Assembly: GCA_026168455.1 (NCBI GenBank)
Contig: CM047426.1
Coordinates: 40,533,313-40,597,312 of the forward strand
Length of the DNA stretch: 64,000 nt
From: Theocolax elegans
Taxonomy: Eukaryota; Arthropoda; Insecta; Hymenoptera; Cerocephalidae
Direction of reading: 5' to 3'
A model generated the notes under the pieces. That model was not told the DNA's origin and did not search any database. It saw nothing but the letters and a program-made list of their open reading frames with translations. Position 1 is the first letter of the stretch. Each line of letters starts with the position of its first letter. Made by a program: the position numbers and the translations under genes. Positions 53,812 to 64,000 of this stretch are shown piece by piece.

Positions 53812-55842
53812 AAAAAAGAGAAGGTTATCAATTCGGTTGTACTTTTTTGTATATTCAGCCGTAACTTTGGCATAGATATAGCTAGACGGATGAAACTTTT
53901 TGCGTTATAACGCTCGTGACTTCCCGGTGGTCCCATTTTATTGTCCGGATCGGTACCTGGCTAGTACACGCCAGTACTGGCAACTAATCGATTTTTTGTC
54001 TGGTAAAAATTTTGAAAATTCCGTTTGTTTGACAAAGTTTTGGCTATTATGCCACCTGTGACTACTAAATGATACCGTCCAATTATGACGATTGTACTGA
54101 GCCACTACTTGCCAGCACTAGTATTGGTACTCCTAGTTTCATCATGCATAATGCTGCCATGAATGTGCCTAGACGAGTGAATTTTTCTTTTTGAAATTTA
54201 TAAGAATACTCGGTGGTACTGTCCCATTATCTGGATCGGTACCGGGCCAATACTGGTGAGTAGTGGCAAATAATCCATTTTCGTCTAGTCGAAATTTTGA
54301 TAATTTGTTGGCTTGTACATTGAGAATGGTTGAAGTGGGTAAGATACTTCTTAGTCTTTGCATCTCTGCTATAGCATTTGGATCGTGAGGATTCCTCAAA
54401 ACTTTTATTGAATCTAAATCAGAAAATGCCAAGCCATGTAATTTCTTTACTCGACTAAGAGCTACATAAATTTGACCTTTGGCAATATTTTTTTACCAAG
54501 GTCAATAACAGCTTTATCAAGTGTGGTTCCTTGCAGTTTATGAACCGTCAATGCCCAACTAAGGAAACATTCTTCGCTCAATATCGTCATAACCTTTAGT
54601 CCCCTCATATGTTGCTGTCACATGGGCTATTGCGATGCAATTATCTGAGTCTTTCAGACGAATACCCACAGTTTCATTGTCAAATTGAATGTAAACTGAC
54701 TCTTAATCTCTTAATATCGATCCGTTATCATTGATAATCGCATTTCTATTTACACGTTGATGAATGGTACTTACATCAACGTTTAGATCGGGAACTTCGC
54801 TATTAACAATAACTTCATCAGCTATTTGTGTTACCTCTTCTACATCTATCATATTCGGTAAAAATGGCATGACATCTTTGTACAGACAGTTATTCGTCAT
54901 GAAACATCGGAGAGCACGTTGCATTCTACCAATATCAATATCAAAATTCTCTGTGATAATGATAATACCAGCCTGGCTAAGCTGAAGAGGTAATTGTTCT
55001 GCTATCTCAATGACATCTTTAGCAAATAGGATGACCTGCCCCTTAAACCAGTCCTGGCTAAATATATTTTGAACTTTGATTATTTTCATAAACAGTACAA
55101 CTTTACATAGTAGTTTCTGCTCCACTTCCGATAAAACTGATATTTCGATGGGTACAGGTCTTACTGTCATGTTATTCCAAAAAGCCATAGCTGGGATCTT
55201 ACATTTTTTCAATGTGGTCAAACATCGAATACATGTAAAGATTTCTCCTATCCTTGAAAGATCAGCAGGTATCAATGATGAATATTTTTCCGTGTATAAT
55301 TTGTATCTCTGCTGAGGATATAGAGCTTTCGTACATATAGCACAAGGTACGTCAGCAAAGTCGTTGATCGATGCATTGAATATATAGTCATCGGAAATGA
55401 GCCTTTGATTGCGAGCCCTTTGACGCATGACACTTACTCGAACATTACGTTCTTCAGTTGTCTCGTTTGAGAGCCGTTTACGAATTATAGTAAGTCGGCG
55501 AGAACGTTGAACAGCACTTTCAGTTATAGACGTTTACGGATTTTATCGAGGCGATAATTTCGCTGCACTGATCTTTCTCGAGCCATACTAGACCTATCAT
55601 AATATCTACTCTGCTGGGACATTCTTTCCTCGTATGCAGAAATACTTTCTGAGCTTAACTTTTCTTTGTTTCGCGCCTTCATTTTATTAAGTCGATACTT
55701 TCTTGCGCTCGGCGAATTTTTGGAACGTCTGACTCTCATTCGAGCCACATGCTTAAATGGCCTACCCATATTAATTGGTTAAATTACAAGAAATAACAGA
55801 TCACTAAAAAGTTTGAAAAAAAAATATTTAAAAAAAAAATAA
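53801..55842 (-). mobile_element. Helitron remnant inserted in the piggyBac transposase gene
   Basis: The piggyBac coding signal stops at 53800 and its N-terminal half resumes beyond 56746. The inserted DNA begins ACCGACTTCAAAAAAAAGAG and carries Helitron-type coding pieces on the minus strand. The ACCGACTTC end is the kind of sequence I associate with insect Helitron copies, but I could not define canonical TC and CTRR ends. Most of the Rep and helicase core is missing. Confidence 0.65.
54169..55769 (-). pseudogene. Helitron Rep/helicase remnants
   Basis: From upstream to downstream on the minus strand: 55769-55524 (81 aa) is an Arg-rich segment with repeated RxxRLxKxK patterns, as in the N-terminus of insect Helitron proteins. 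55428-54703 (241 aa) is a Helitron N-terminal-like region with FADVPCAICTKALYP, CIRCLTTLKKCKIPAMAF and VRPVPIEISVLSEVEQKLL. The end of a Pif1-type helicase is at about 54600-54169, with a WALTVHK-type motif near 54560 and a YVALSR-type motif near 54460, then GLAFSDLDSIKVL. Rep HUH motifs and helicase motifs I-IV are absent, so a large deletion has occurred. Confidence 0.75.
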
Positions 55843-56746
55843 AACCGACTTCAAAATATATATTAAAAAAAATAATTTTGAAATAACCTGCGATTTATTG
55901 TAAAATTACTACAATTGCACTAAAAACAGAAAACTAATTTTTGTGAATAATATTCGTTGATATTGACACACTCTGATGGCCTGAGTGACAATATTCATAA
56001 GACACCTCTCCCAGAGAGTCAATTCGAATTTTTGGAGTGGGTGCCGCACCTCCCAACTTATCTACTCAAATTCGTATAAATTCTAGAATTAATGGATAAA
56101 CAATCTCTTATACACTTTACTCCTTTAATATCGTAGCTCAATAATTAATTTTTTTATATTGAATATTCATACTGGCGTCGGTTACGCACCCTCTACTAAA
56201 CAATATTGGTCGTCTCTTTATCTAGTGGGAGCGCCAAATCGGTTACCATCTAGCGGCTGTCAGTAGTACTATGTTTGTACTCGCCTGTACATCACACATA
56301 TCCATCGACTTCACCGTAGCGTGAAAGTTATAGACTTGGGATAGTATTCTAATGATATGGTAACGATACCCTTTTTTTGTATTACAATATCATTGAAATG
56401 GTATGGCCATGACATTGTGATGGAGAATCGATGTTGTTGTGATCATGTTTAAAATATGTTTAGAATGGATATTGTGGAGATAATTCGGATCTGTTAAATG
56501 AATTCTAGAATTTATACAAATTTGGGTAGATAAGTTGGAAGGTGCGGCACCGACTCCAAAAAGTCGAATTGTCTCTCTGGGAGAGGTGTATTATGAATAT
56601 TGTCACTCAGACCATCAGAGTGTGTCAATATCAACGGATATTTTATCAAAAATTATTTTTCTGTTTTTAGTGCCATTGTAGTAATTTTACAATAAATCGC
56701 AGGTTATTTTAAAAAATTTTTTTAATCTATTTTTTGAAGTCGGTTT
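55843..56746. mobile_element. ~900-bp foldback beside the Helitron, sharing its terminal motif
   Basis: The termini are AACCGACTTCAAAA and its complement. Inverted arms of roughly 270 bp contain CCTGCGATTTATTGTAAAATT, ACACACTCTGATGG and CTAGAATTTATACAAATT with some mismatches. The central 350 bases are unique. The same ACCGACTTC motif opens the Helitron remnant at 53801, so the two may be parts of one composite or related elements. Confidence 0.65.
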
Positions 56747-57178
56747 TATTTTTTTATTAGTAGCATCAATAATTTGATTTTTCATTTCATTAGAAAAAAA
56801 CATTTCAACTAACTCTCGAGGACTTCTGTATAAGACTTTCTGTTTTATTGCGTCTAAGTCAAATATATCTGAGTCAAATTGAAAATTGGATACTTTTTCA
56901 TTATCTAACCATTTGTAAGAGTGTGACTCTTCTAACTTTTTATTATTTGGGGAAAAATTGTGATAAACTTCTTTATAAGAGGTAGCTGCATCAGTGAGAG
57001 TATGACGTTGATTGATTTCGTCACCACTGTTCAAACCATCTACGTCACTGTTTTCATTGTTTGGTACAAATAAAACTTCTTCATCGGTATGTTTATCTTC
57101 ACTGTCATAATCATAAGTGTTGTCATCATCAAAACTTCTATCAAAACTATCATTCTCTGTAGACTTCCGTTTCGACAT
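56747..57178 (-). pseudogene. piggyBac transposase, N-terminal part
   Basis: Reads from ATG at 57178 (MSKRKSTEND) through an acidic region typical of piggyBac N-termini (DDDNTYDYDSEDKHTDEE) to SPRELVEMFFSNEMKNQI, the start of the conserved helical domain. It is then cut by the foldback/Helitron end at about 56746. The remaining parts of the gene are at 53811-51682. Confidence 0.85.
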
Positions 57179-57329
57179 ATTTGCGGAAGTTTTATAAAAC
57201 TTATTTATAACAAACAGATCAAAAAATTATCTGATAACCTTGGAAAAATTGCTACAAGAATTAACGACTAACTGGGAGAAACAGCTTAGCTGCTATCATG
57301 AACTGTATCGTTAAAGATAGCCCAATAAA

Positions 57330-57560
57330 GTGGATATCCTCTAACTATCTTGAGAAAGACTGTTAAAGTAATACACACTTTCCCTGAATGAAAAACTCGC
57401 CAACTATCCTGAAAAGGACTATACGGAAGGCACCGGAAGAAAAAAGTGAATATCCTCTAACTAACTTGAGAAAGACTGTTAGAGAAATGCACACTTTACC
57501 GGAATGGAAAACTTGCCAACTATTTTGAAAAGGACTGTTGGTGGAGCAGCGAAGGAAGAA
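57330..57560. repeat. Tandem duplication, ~116 bp x 2, in the piggyBac 5' region
   Basis: Units start at 57330 and 57446 (GTGGATATCCTCTAACTA and GTGAATATCCTCTAACTA). They share CTTGAGAAAGACTGTTA and CCAACTATYYTGAAAAGGAC. They lie between the right inverted repeat and the transposase start, where the promoter would be. Confidence 0.75.
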
Positions 57561-58327
57561 AGATCCCAAATTATTGTAATGAATGTGAGGAGTATATATG
57601 TTCAAGTTTTTCTGACCCTTACCACACTGAAAAAAATGAATAATTTCTTCCACCATTATTTCAAAAGTAAATATTCAAAATTGAATCCAATTCGGTTGAT
57701 GTTTGAAAAAAATTTGGGCCATTTTGAATTTACCACGTTGATTTTTTCTAATCTGATTTCAGATTCGTAATCAGCGACCCTGAAAACCCCCGTATATCAA
57801 ATTTGGCCAAAATTGATTGAGTTTTGAAAAAAAATGTCCGCCATATTGGAGCCGCCATCTTGAATTTTCAAATCTGATTTCAGATTCGTTATCAGTAACC
57901 TCGAGAATCTAAATATTCAAAATTTGGTATAAATTAGAAAATTTTTTTGAAAAATAAGAAGTTTTCGATTATTTCACGATGTCACAGACGCCATCGTGAA
58001 AAATTTTTCGGAAAAATTCGCAAACATCAAATGTTTCGATAATAATATTATTTGTAACATGAATCCGTCTCACGATCTTCGTTAAATCGTTTTATTCTAA
58101 ACAAACATGTCAAAATGTTGAAAAATGTATTTCTGATTTTCCAACAAATTTAAACCGCCATTTTTAAATTTTCCAATGGAAATTTTCGAGTTCCGACTTC
58201 AGGATCGGAAAGAACGGAAAATTTTAGTTCAGAAATCTGCTTCTGGTTATTATTTTTGTTTTTTTTTCGACAATTTTCTAGGCAAAAAACTAATCGACTA
58301 TAAAATGTCCGCTTATGATGAAATGGA

Positions 58328-59174
58328 TTAATGATGTGTCATTTTGTCAACCACGGTAGTCAGGTTTTTATCTCTTGAATGACCTGGTAGCTGTTCCAAG
58401 TGAGGGTGGGCGACGACTACTTAAAGTATGAAAATGAGTAAAATCACTGGTGTTCTATTATCTCCCACCGTGGATTGGTCCAAGCATGTCCTTTCAATTT
58501 TTCAATTGGTTCATAGAGTTCTTCATTCTCTTAAAAATTATAAAACATTTTCTATTTGAAGCTTAGAAAAACCCTTGTTGAGACATTGATTTGACCTCTC
58601 TTTGATTCTACCTGTGCGGTCTATAATGATGTCGACAAGACCAAAAGCTTAAAGCTCCAACACTTGCTCAACGCCTGCATTAGATTTGTTTGGGGTAATT
58701 TATCTAAACGCGATCATATAAGCCCATATAGACTGAATTCACGATGGCTATAGTTCGAGTCCAGACGCTGATTCTTCATTGGATCCCTTGCATTTGGTGT
58801 CATCACCCATAATTCTCCTCTTTACTTTGCCAATCATTTCACTGTAATCAGTACCTCCTCTTACAATCCACATTCTTTCTTTCGCCATCCTCCTCGAGCT
58901 CTTTCCTATCTATCACCACGTACCGAGGCCTTTAACAATTCTTTTATTATCTCTGCTTCTCGTATTATAAATCAGCTTCCTCTCATTCCATTCCATTACG
59001 TCTCTATTATATCGTTCAAAGCATCTCTTTTTAATCATCTGCTTGTACTTGATCATGCAGCCGGGCGGCCAGAATGATTCGCGAAGGTATCACCGGCCTG
59101 TCTGTACCTGTTTCCATGCCTTCACCCTAAAGCGCCGCTTACAGCATTAATTTATTTATAGCTTCATCTACTCA
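58328..59174 (+). pseudogene. 3' part of the old LINE copy
   Basis: Resumes with TTAATGATG, the counterpart of 63297. It matches the region downstream of the polymerase domain at 63590-63930 (for example the segment before GTGATTGGTCCAAGC, the TAATGATGTCGACAAGACC block, and the TTTGTTTGGGGTAATTTA block). The stretch with the catalytic FADD box is missing in this copy. It then runs into 3' untranslated sequence that was later hit by the SINE. Confidence 0.75.
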
Positions 59175-59186
59175 TTATAGTCATGT

Positions 59187-59400
59187 TTTTTCTATTTATT
59201 ATTTTAACGTCGCTCTTTTTATGCTTCCAAACCGGTGCTAATCAGCGACGGAGGTCATACAATGCCTTGGTGAAGAAAGCACTTGTTAAAAGTAAATTCG
59301 CCAGTGGTGCTTGTATCAATCGGCCGGGGCCGGGAATCGAACCTGCGACCTTCAGATTACGAGCCCAACGCCCTACCGACCGAGCCATCGCAGGCCTCAT
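59187..59400 (-). mobile_element. Complete tRNA-derived SINE with 12-bp duplication
   Basis: Flanked by TTATAGTCATGT at 59175-59186 and 59401-59412. On the minus strand it starts with a tRNA-like head (59396-59322), followed by a body of about 110 bp and an AT-rich tail (TTAAAATAATAAATAG). A second copy of body and tail is at 1-134. It is non-coding, a polymerase III transcript by family logic, and inserted into the 3' end of the LINE copy. Confidence 0.88.
59322..59396 (-). ncRNA. tRNA-like head of the SINE (not a functional tRNA)
   Basis: 75 nt on the minus strand with an A-box-like TGGCTCGGTCGG, a B box GGTTCGATTCC, and an anticodon loop CTCGTAA that would read as CGT (Thr). The same stem region CTGAAGGTCG recalls elongator tRNA-Met. 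Acceptor ends (GGCCTGC and the GGCC side) pair imperfectly, no CCA is expected, and it runs straight into the SINE body, so it is an internal promoter relic. Confidence 0.75.
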
Positions 59401-59412
59401 TTATAGTCATGT

Positions 59413-59763
59413 ATTTTTGTTATTACTTTTATCCGTTATATTTATTATCATATATTTAATGTTCTGTTTATATATTTTATTTTGTTAATCTGTAAGCTAT
59501 TAATTTATTTATATGTATTATATATTTTTTATCTATTTATGTAACCGCGTCTCAAATTGTATCTTGTAGCTACTGTTGCGTTGGGCACGTTATTTTTGCC
59601 GTAATCTGTATCAGTATGACTTTTGATTACTAACAATATTATGTCATTGTATTTTATTTTATTTGTCATTTTATACACATTACGACTGAGTCTACTATAA
59701 GTGCTGACGAAGTTTTACCCCTAAAGCTCAATAAATATTATCTCGCTTTCTCCCACTCCCTCG

Positions 59764-59799
<36 letters not shown>
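59413..59799. other. AT-rich spacer ending in a (CT)n microsatellite
   Basis: No gene. (CT)n of about 17 units at 59765-59799 directly precedes the second LINE copy and may be the 3' tail zone of the older LINE. AATAAA occurs near 59732. Confidence 0.6.
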
Positions 59800-59801
<2 letters not shown>

Positions 59802-60027
59802 CGCGGTAAGTACTAAGACACCTGTTTACTTCTCTGTATTGTTTTTATTATTGTTGTACTCACGCGACCAACTCGAGTTTTCAGTGCAAGGCATATTGGA
59901 CGCCCGCTGTCTACAGTCCGTACCTATTAAATTAGATGCATCTTTACTGTAGGCAGTTGTCCGCAAATTACAAAATTAATTCGCATAATCTTGGAGGTTA
60001 ACTGGAAGAATTTGCGAGCGGCAAAGA

Positions 60028-61324
60028 TTGGGCGGTAAATTCGACACACGGAGTCCACACCAATGTTGCGAAACTCACTGTGCAAATATGGCAACACCGC
60101 GAGGCTGTTTTGTTTGCGGAGCACGACTGACGCGCAAAGACTATACAGAGGTGTGTAATCTTTGTAGTAACATTGCCCATACAAATTGTTTTGAGGTCGT
60201 GCCGGGCTCGTTTGAGCGGCGCTGCTGTGTTCTCGCGAAAACGCGATCGAAAACGTTAGTCACAGCTTCGAACGACATGAGGGCGCCACCGCCCGGGATA
60301 CCGCGCCATTCTATCGCGACCGACAGTGCCGCGTCGGTGACCACGCATACTCTTACCACCTCTTGCGCTAAGCGCGCAACCTCGCGGCGCTCCGCCCACT
60401 GTGCCCAATCAGGCGGCACACGACTCGAAAAGCGACTCCGTTCCAATGGCAGCCGATCTACCACCGTGGTTGGAAGTATTTACCCGGAGTTTGCGAGAAA
60501 GCCTGCGAAGCGATTTAAAATCAGTCTTGGAAGTTGTAAATCGTGTCGAGGGCAAGGTTGACGAGGTGAAAACCGAAATCAAAGATCTGAAAGCCAAGGT
60601 TAGTGTGATTGAGGAAGAATTCGAGGTAAAGTTCACGGCTATTGATGCGCGCATGGGCAATCTAGAGAACCGGGTTAGTAGCTTGGAAATGAGTAGTAAG
60701 GACGCAATTACAGTGTCACAACCTCCATCAACGGACACATGCGAGCTGCTGATTACCGGGCTGCCCAAGGATACTAAGAAGACTGAAAGTGAACTGCTAA
60801 TTAATGTATTTGATGTGCTGAAGCTACCGAAGCTGAACAGTCAAGTAATTGACCTTCGCCCTTGGACTCCGCGGTTAAAATCAAACTCGGCGGGTTCTCC
60901 AGCGACTCCGTTACTCACTCGAGGTATAGTAGTAAAAATGTCATCTGTAACGTCCAGAGATGCGGTTATTGAAAAGGCTCGACTCCTGAAGGGACTTAAG
61001 GCACGGGATATTTTCGGTGAAGGTGGAGATAATACACTATTTGTCAGGCCTCTTTGGCCGAAGCCCGTTTTTGAGCTATGGCAGCCGGCCATACGTAAAT
61101 CAAGCGAGCTGGGCTATGCGAGGCCCATAGTTTTAGATTTAGTAGTTTTTGTGCGAGAGGTGAGGGACGGACCTTTGAAGCGTGTAAGTTCGGAAGCTGA
61201 TTTTATAAACTTTCTTCCTCTCTCTCTCCAACTCACAACAAGTGAGATAGGGCTGGTCGGCCAAACCATCGAAATCATCAAAATCATCAAAATCATCGAA
61301 GTCACTCTCCATTTTTCACTCTAA
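60028..61324 (+). pseudogene. LINE ORF1: PHD-like finger, coiled coil and C-terminal domain, one frame change
   Basis: The first frame (60028-60561) holds CFVCGARLTRKDYTEVC followed by NLCSNIAHTNCFE and CC, a Cys4-His-Cys3-like zinc finger of the kind seen in CR1/L2 ORF1. The signal passes near 60400 to a second frame (60401-61324, 307 aa). This has PPWLEVFTRSLRESL, a heptad-like coiled coil (VEGKVDEVKTEIKDLKAKV to about residue 95), then ELLITGLPKDTKKTESELL, an RRM-like start, and KARDIFGEGGDNTLFVRPLW. ORF1 proteins bind the LINE RNA. The frame change may be a mutation; I cannot exclude two overlapping frames in the living element. Confidence 0.75.
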
Positions 61325-63939
61325 TATAAATCGTCTAAAAACACATTTTGCATCTATCGAAGCATTAGTTCATCCAACCTCTCATGATGTCATCGCGATT
61401 ACCGAAACCTTCCTTACAAGTCGCGATTCCTCGGAAATTATTAAACTGCCGGGCTATACATTATATCGATTGGATCGTGAGGGTAAGGAGGGGGGAGGTG
61501 TTGCGGCCTATGTACGTGAAAATTTTGAGGTAAGGATCATCGCGCATTCCGAACCTATCTTTTCGTATGCTCCGGAATATCTGGTACTATGTTTGACAGG
61601 TAAATCAGTTTCAATGGTTTTAGCAATTGTTTACCGTAGGCGTTCGGCCGCTTACCCCACGGAGTTTTTTGAGGTCTTGTCGGACATACTACCACGATAC
61701 AAATATGTCATGGTCACTGGGGATTTAGAGCTAATCTAACGGCTCTGGGACTTTCACTCATCCAGTCAGAGCCAACGCATCACGCGATAACGTCGGGTGG
61801 GCCATCACACACGTGGTTGGATCTCTTCCTTATCCGTGAACCAGTACCTGAGCATGAATATATTAAGACGTCGGCTCCTTTCGCAGCTGGACATGATGCC
61901 ATTAGTATTACTCTTCGGATTAATAATGAGCAGTCTCAAGTGAAGGTATTTGGGAAACAAATTTGGAGGGGATCAACCTTCATAATCTCGCAACTACATT
62001 CGAATCATACACAACCTCCTCTTCCTCATCGCAATCATTCACTCATCCTTGGCCTGACCAGTCTGCATTCATGGATATGTCTCCATTTAATCATCAACCT
62101 AGTCCGCATTCACGTCAAGTTCATTCGTCTAATAATATTCATAGCACTATTTCATCTTCATTATCATTTATATGTAAATCAATTTTATCCACTTTTGACT
62201 TGCTAGCACCTGTAACTTTTCACTCTATCAAAACAAGCCACAAACCTTGGATTTCTTGGGAAATCAAAGAAAGTATTAAAGTCAGAAATGCAGCTTTTAA
62301 TACATTTCGTGCTACAGGTACTATTGACGATTATACCGTGTACAGGGGTCTTAGAAATAAGGTCTCGAATACTGTTAACTCAGGTAAGTTCCACTTTCTG
62401 GCAAAGAAACTTAGTAGCACGAAAGACCCGAAGAAGTCCTGGAAGTGCCTAAAAAACATGGGCCTCAGCTCTAAGACTAATCCATCACCACTCAAATTAT
62501 TCACACTTCAGCAGCTAAATTATCATTATGCTTCAGTTTCAAATCATGTTCAACCATTTTCCATACAATCATTCTCAATTATAACATGCAATTCTTGTCC
62601 CACATCACCGTCATCTCCCTCTTTTCATTTCTCTGCCATAACCGCGAAAGAAGTTCAGCGTGCAATTCGGGGAGCGTCCTCGAGGGCAGTGGGGATTGAT
62701 GGCATACCTGTTGAAATGATTAAGTTATTAGAGCCTCAATTAACACTGCACATTGTTGACCTCTTTAATAACATGCTCTCAGTTGGCTATTTTCCGGAGA
62801 GTTGGAAAAGGGTATCACTATTCCCACTGGCGAAGTCGGGCAGGGTAGAATCGTGCTCAGTTAGAAGACCAATTGCGAAGCTTTGCGAACTCTCGAAAAT
62901 CTTGGAGAGACTTATACATAATCAGTTGTCTGAATATCTTGAGAAAAATCATATTCTTGTTGACAGACAGGCAGGTTTTCGCAGAGGGCACAGCACTCAG
63001 ACAGCCCTCCTGGGTGTCCTAGGATGACGTTTGGAGAGCCATTGATGGTAGGAAGATCACGATTCTCATCCTGCTTGACTTCTCTAAGGCATTCGATACT
63101 GTGCCTCATGGCAAGCTCAAGCAAAAATTGTGTAAGATTGGCTGCTCGGACAATGTATTAAATTGGTTTTATCGATATCTAGTAGGTCGTATGCATGCAG
63201 TGGAGAGTGAGAGGGGCGTGTTATCGGACTGGCTTGAGATAAATGCGGGGGTGCCTCAGGGCAGTGTTCTTGGCCCAATACTCTTTTCCATCTATATTAA
63301 TGATCTATCTAAAGTTCTTTCACACAGCGATTGTATGCTGTTTGCCGATGACGCCCAGGTCTACCATTCGTTTTTTCCGTCAGAATTGGAAGCAGGGGTA
63401 CAACGTATCACACAAGATGCCAATGCGGTAGCCCTATGGGCTCACACGAACGGATTAAAGCTAAATGTAAAAAAAACGAAGGTTATGATTCTGGGTAGTC
63501 AGGCCTTTTTATCGCGTATCGACTTGAACACTGCCCCGAAGGTAGGATTGGGAGCGGATTTCTTAAATTATGAATGTGAGGTTAAATCGCTAGGGGTCAT
63601 GATCTCTCCCTCTCTTGATTGGTCAAAACAGGTGTTAACCATCTCGAGTCGTGTACATGGATTTTGCATTCATTGCAATATTATAAAAAGTCGTTATCTC
63701 GAGGTCTTAGGAAGAAGCTGGTTGAAACACTAGTTTATCCGCATCTTGACTATGCGTGTGCGGTGTTTAATGATGTTGATCAGACCAGAAATCTGAAGCT
63801 TCAAAGGCTACTGAATGCTTGTGTCCGATTCGTGTGGGGGGACATAGCAAGGAGGGAACATGTAACTCCTTATAGGTTAAGTCTCAGGTGGTTGTCAGTT
63901 GAGTCCAGACGCTCATACCTCATTGGTTCACTTGCATAA
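61325..63939 (+). pseudogene. LINE ORF2: APE-type endonuclease and reverse transcriptase, frameshifted
   Basis: The endonuclease spans about 61340-61960, with DVIAITETFL (catalytic Glu), YRLDREGKEGGGVAAYV, VTGD before a frameshift near 61725, then HTWLDLFLI and AGHDAIS close to the last catalytic motif. The reverse transcriptase spans 61963-63733, with ASSRAVGIDGIPVEMIKLL, then a frameshift near 63027, LLDFSKAFDTVPH (first catalytic Asp), GVPQGSVLGPILFSIYIND, and FADDAQVYHSF. Another shift near 63640 leads to the C-terminal thumb part (VYPHLDYACAVFNDVDQ, NACVRFVWGD). At least three frameshifts are present. Active-site residues of the polymerase are otherwise preserved. Confidence 0.82.
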
Positions 63940-64000
63940 GGCATCATTGCTCATAATTCACGTATTTACCTGGCTAATCATTTTATAAAATTAAATACGC

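Larger units (their letters stand above)
51124..58327 (-). mobile_element. piggyBac-superfamily transposon with ~760-bp terminal inverted repeats
   Basis: The ends are CTCATTTCATCATAAGCGG on the left and the complement of TCCATTTCATCATAAGCGG on the right. Inverted homology continues for about 760 bp (51124-51879 against 57572-58327). The flanks are ATAA (51120-51123) and TTAA (58328-58331), fitting the TTAA target of piggyBac with one later mutation. The minus strand carries a broken piggyBac transposase, and a Helitron remnant and a foldback lie inside it. The element itself splits the older LINE copy. Confidence 0.88.
59800..64000 (+). mobile_element. CR1/L2-like LINE, second copy, continuing past the window
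   Basis: A 5' untranslated stretch (about 59800-60027), ORF1 (60028-61324) and an ORF2 with endonuclease and reverse transcriptase (about 61325-63939), followed by the start of the 3' untranslated region. Domain order is that of CR1/L2-group LINEs. The older copy at 48-59 kb is collinear with it. Several single-base frameshifts make it inactive. Confidence 0.85.

Noticed and set aside
59322..59396. Functional tRNA gene on the minus strand
   Set aside because: Acceptor pairing is imperfect, it continues into a SINE body with AT-rich tail, and the whole is bounded by a target duplication.

Overview
The window looks like arthropod, most likely insect, nuclear DNA (tentatively hymenopteran, which the sequence alone does not prove). 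It is AT-rich with a few GC-rich islands. It holds Ty3/Gypsy, BEL/Pao, piggyBac, Helitron, CR1/L2-like, Polinton/Maverick and tRNA-SINE sequences, many simple repeats, and no recognisable host gene. It reads as a TE island in which elements are nested up to four deep. Almost every coding region is mobile-element derived, and most are broken.

Layout. 1-134: 3' part of a tRNA-derived SINE. 135-1721: degenerate coding remnants of an unidentified transposon. 2436-2854: a 419-bp piggyBac-type MITE with perfect TTAA duplications. 2877-4680 (minus): a decayed BEL/Pao pol. 5980-13720: a Polinton/Maverick (adintovirus-like) fragment with packaging ATPase, integrase, capsid-type proteins, a basic protein, an exonuclease-like protein and an adenain-type protease, all on the plus strand, with no DNA polymerase B. 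14.2-16.6 kb: satellite-like repeats and a GC-rich stretch without a supported gene.

16.8-47.8 kb is a giant inverted repeat (arms about 1.9 kb) whose 2-kb loop holds two smaller palindromes built on a TATTGCCAATATGTTGCC motif. Its right arm is split by a Ty3/Gypsy element (element A, 22718-46976, 4-bp ATAT duplication). The 5' LTR of A was hit by three further foldback elements, one of which ends in a recombination-signal-like CACAGTG heptamer with a CGGCG 5-bp duplication (Transib-like). A 4046-bp segment of A is tandemly duplicated. A second Ty3/Gypsy element (B, minus strand, 37994-44741) sits in the 3' part of A. Both A and B have lost integrase.

48.3-59.2 kb is an old CR1/L2-like LINE copy split by a 7.2-kb piggyBac element with about 760-bp inverted repeats. 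The piggyBac transposase gene is itself split by a Helitron remnant plus a 0.9-kb foldback. A complete 0.2-kb tRNA-derived SINE (minus strand, 12-bp duplication) lies in the LINE 3' region and is the same family as the copy at the window start. From about 59.8 kb to the end is a second, better preserved copy of the LINE family, with ORF1 carrying a PHD-like finger and an endonuclease/reverse transcriptase ORF2 broken by frameshifts.

How the parts relate: the interactions visible here are parasitic (insertion into one another) rather than metabolic. The Polinton genes are the only set forming a functional module (virion morphogenesis and integration), and the adenain-like protease and packaging ATPase are still open. 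The piggyBac element and the small MITE share a subterminal motif, which suggests trans-mobilisation.
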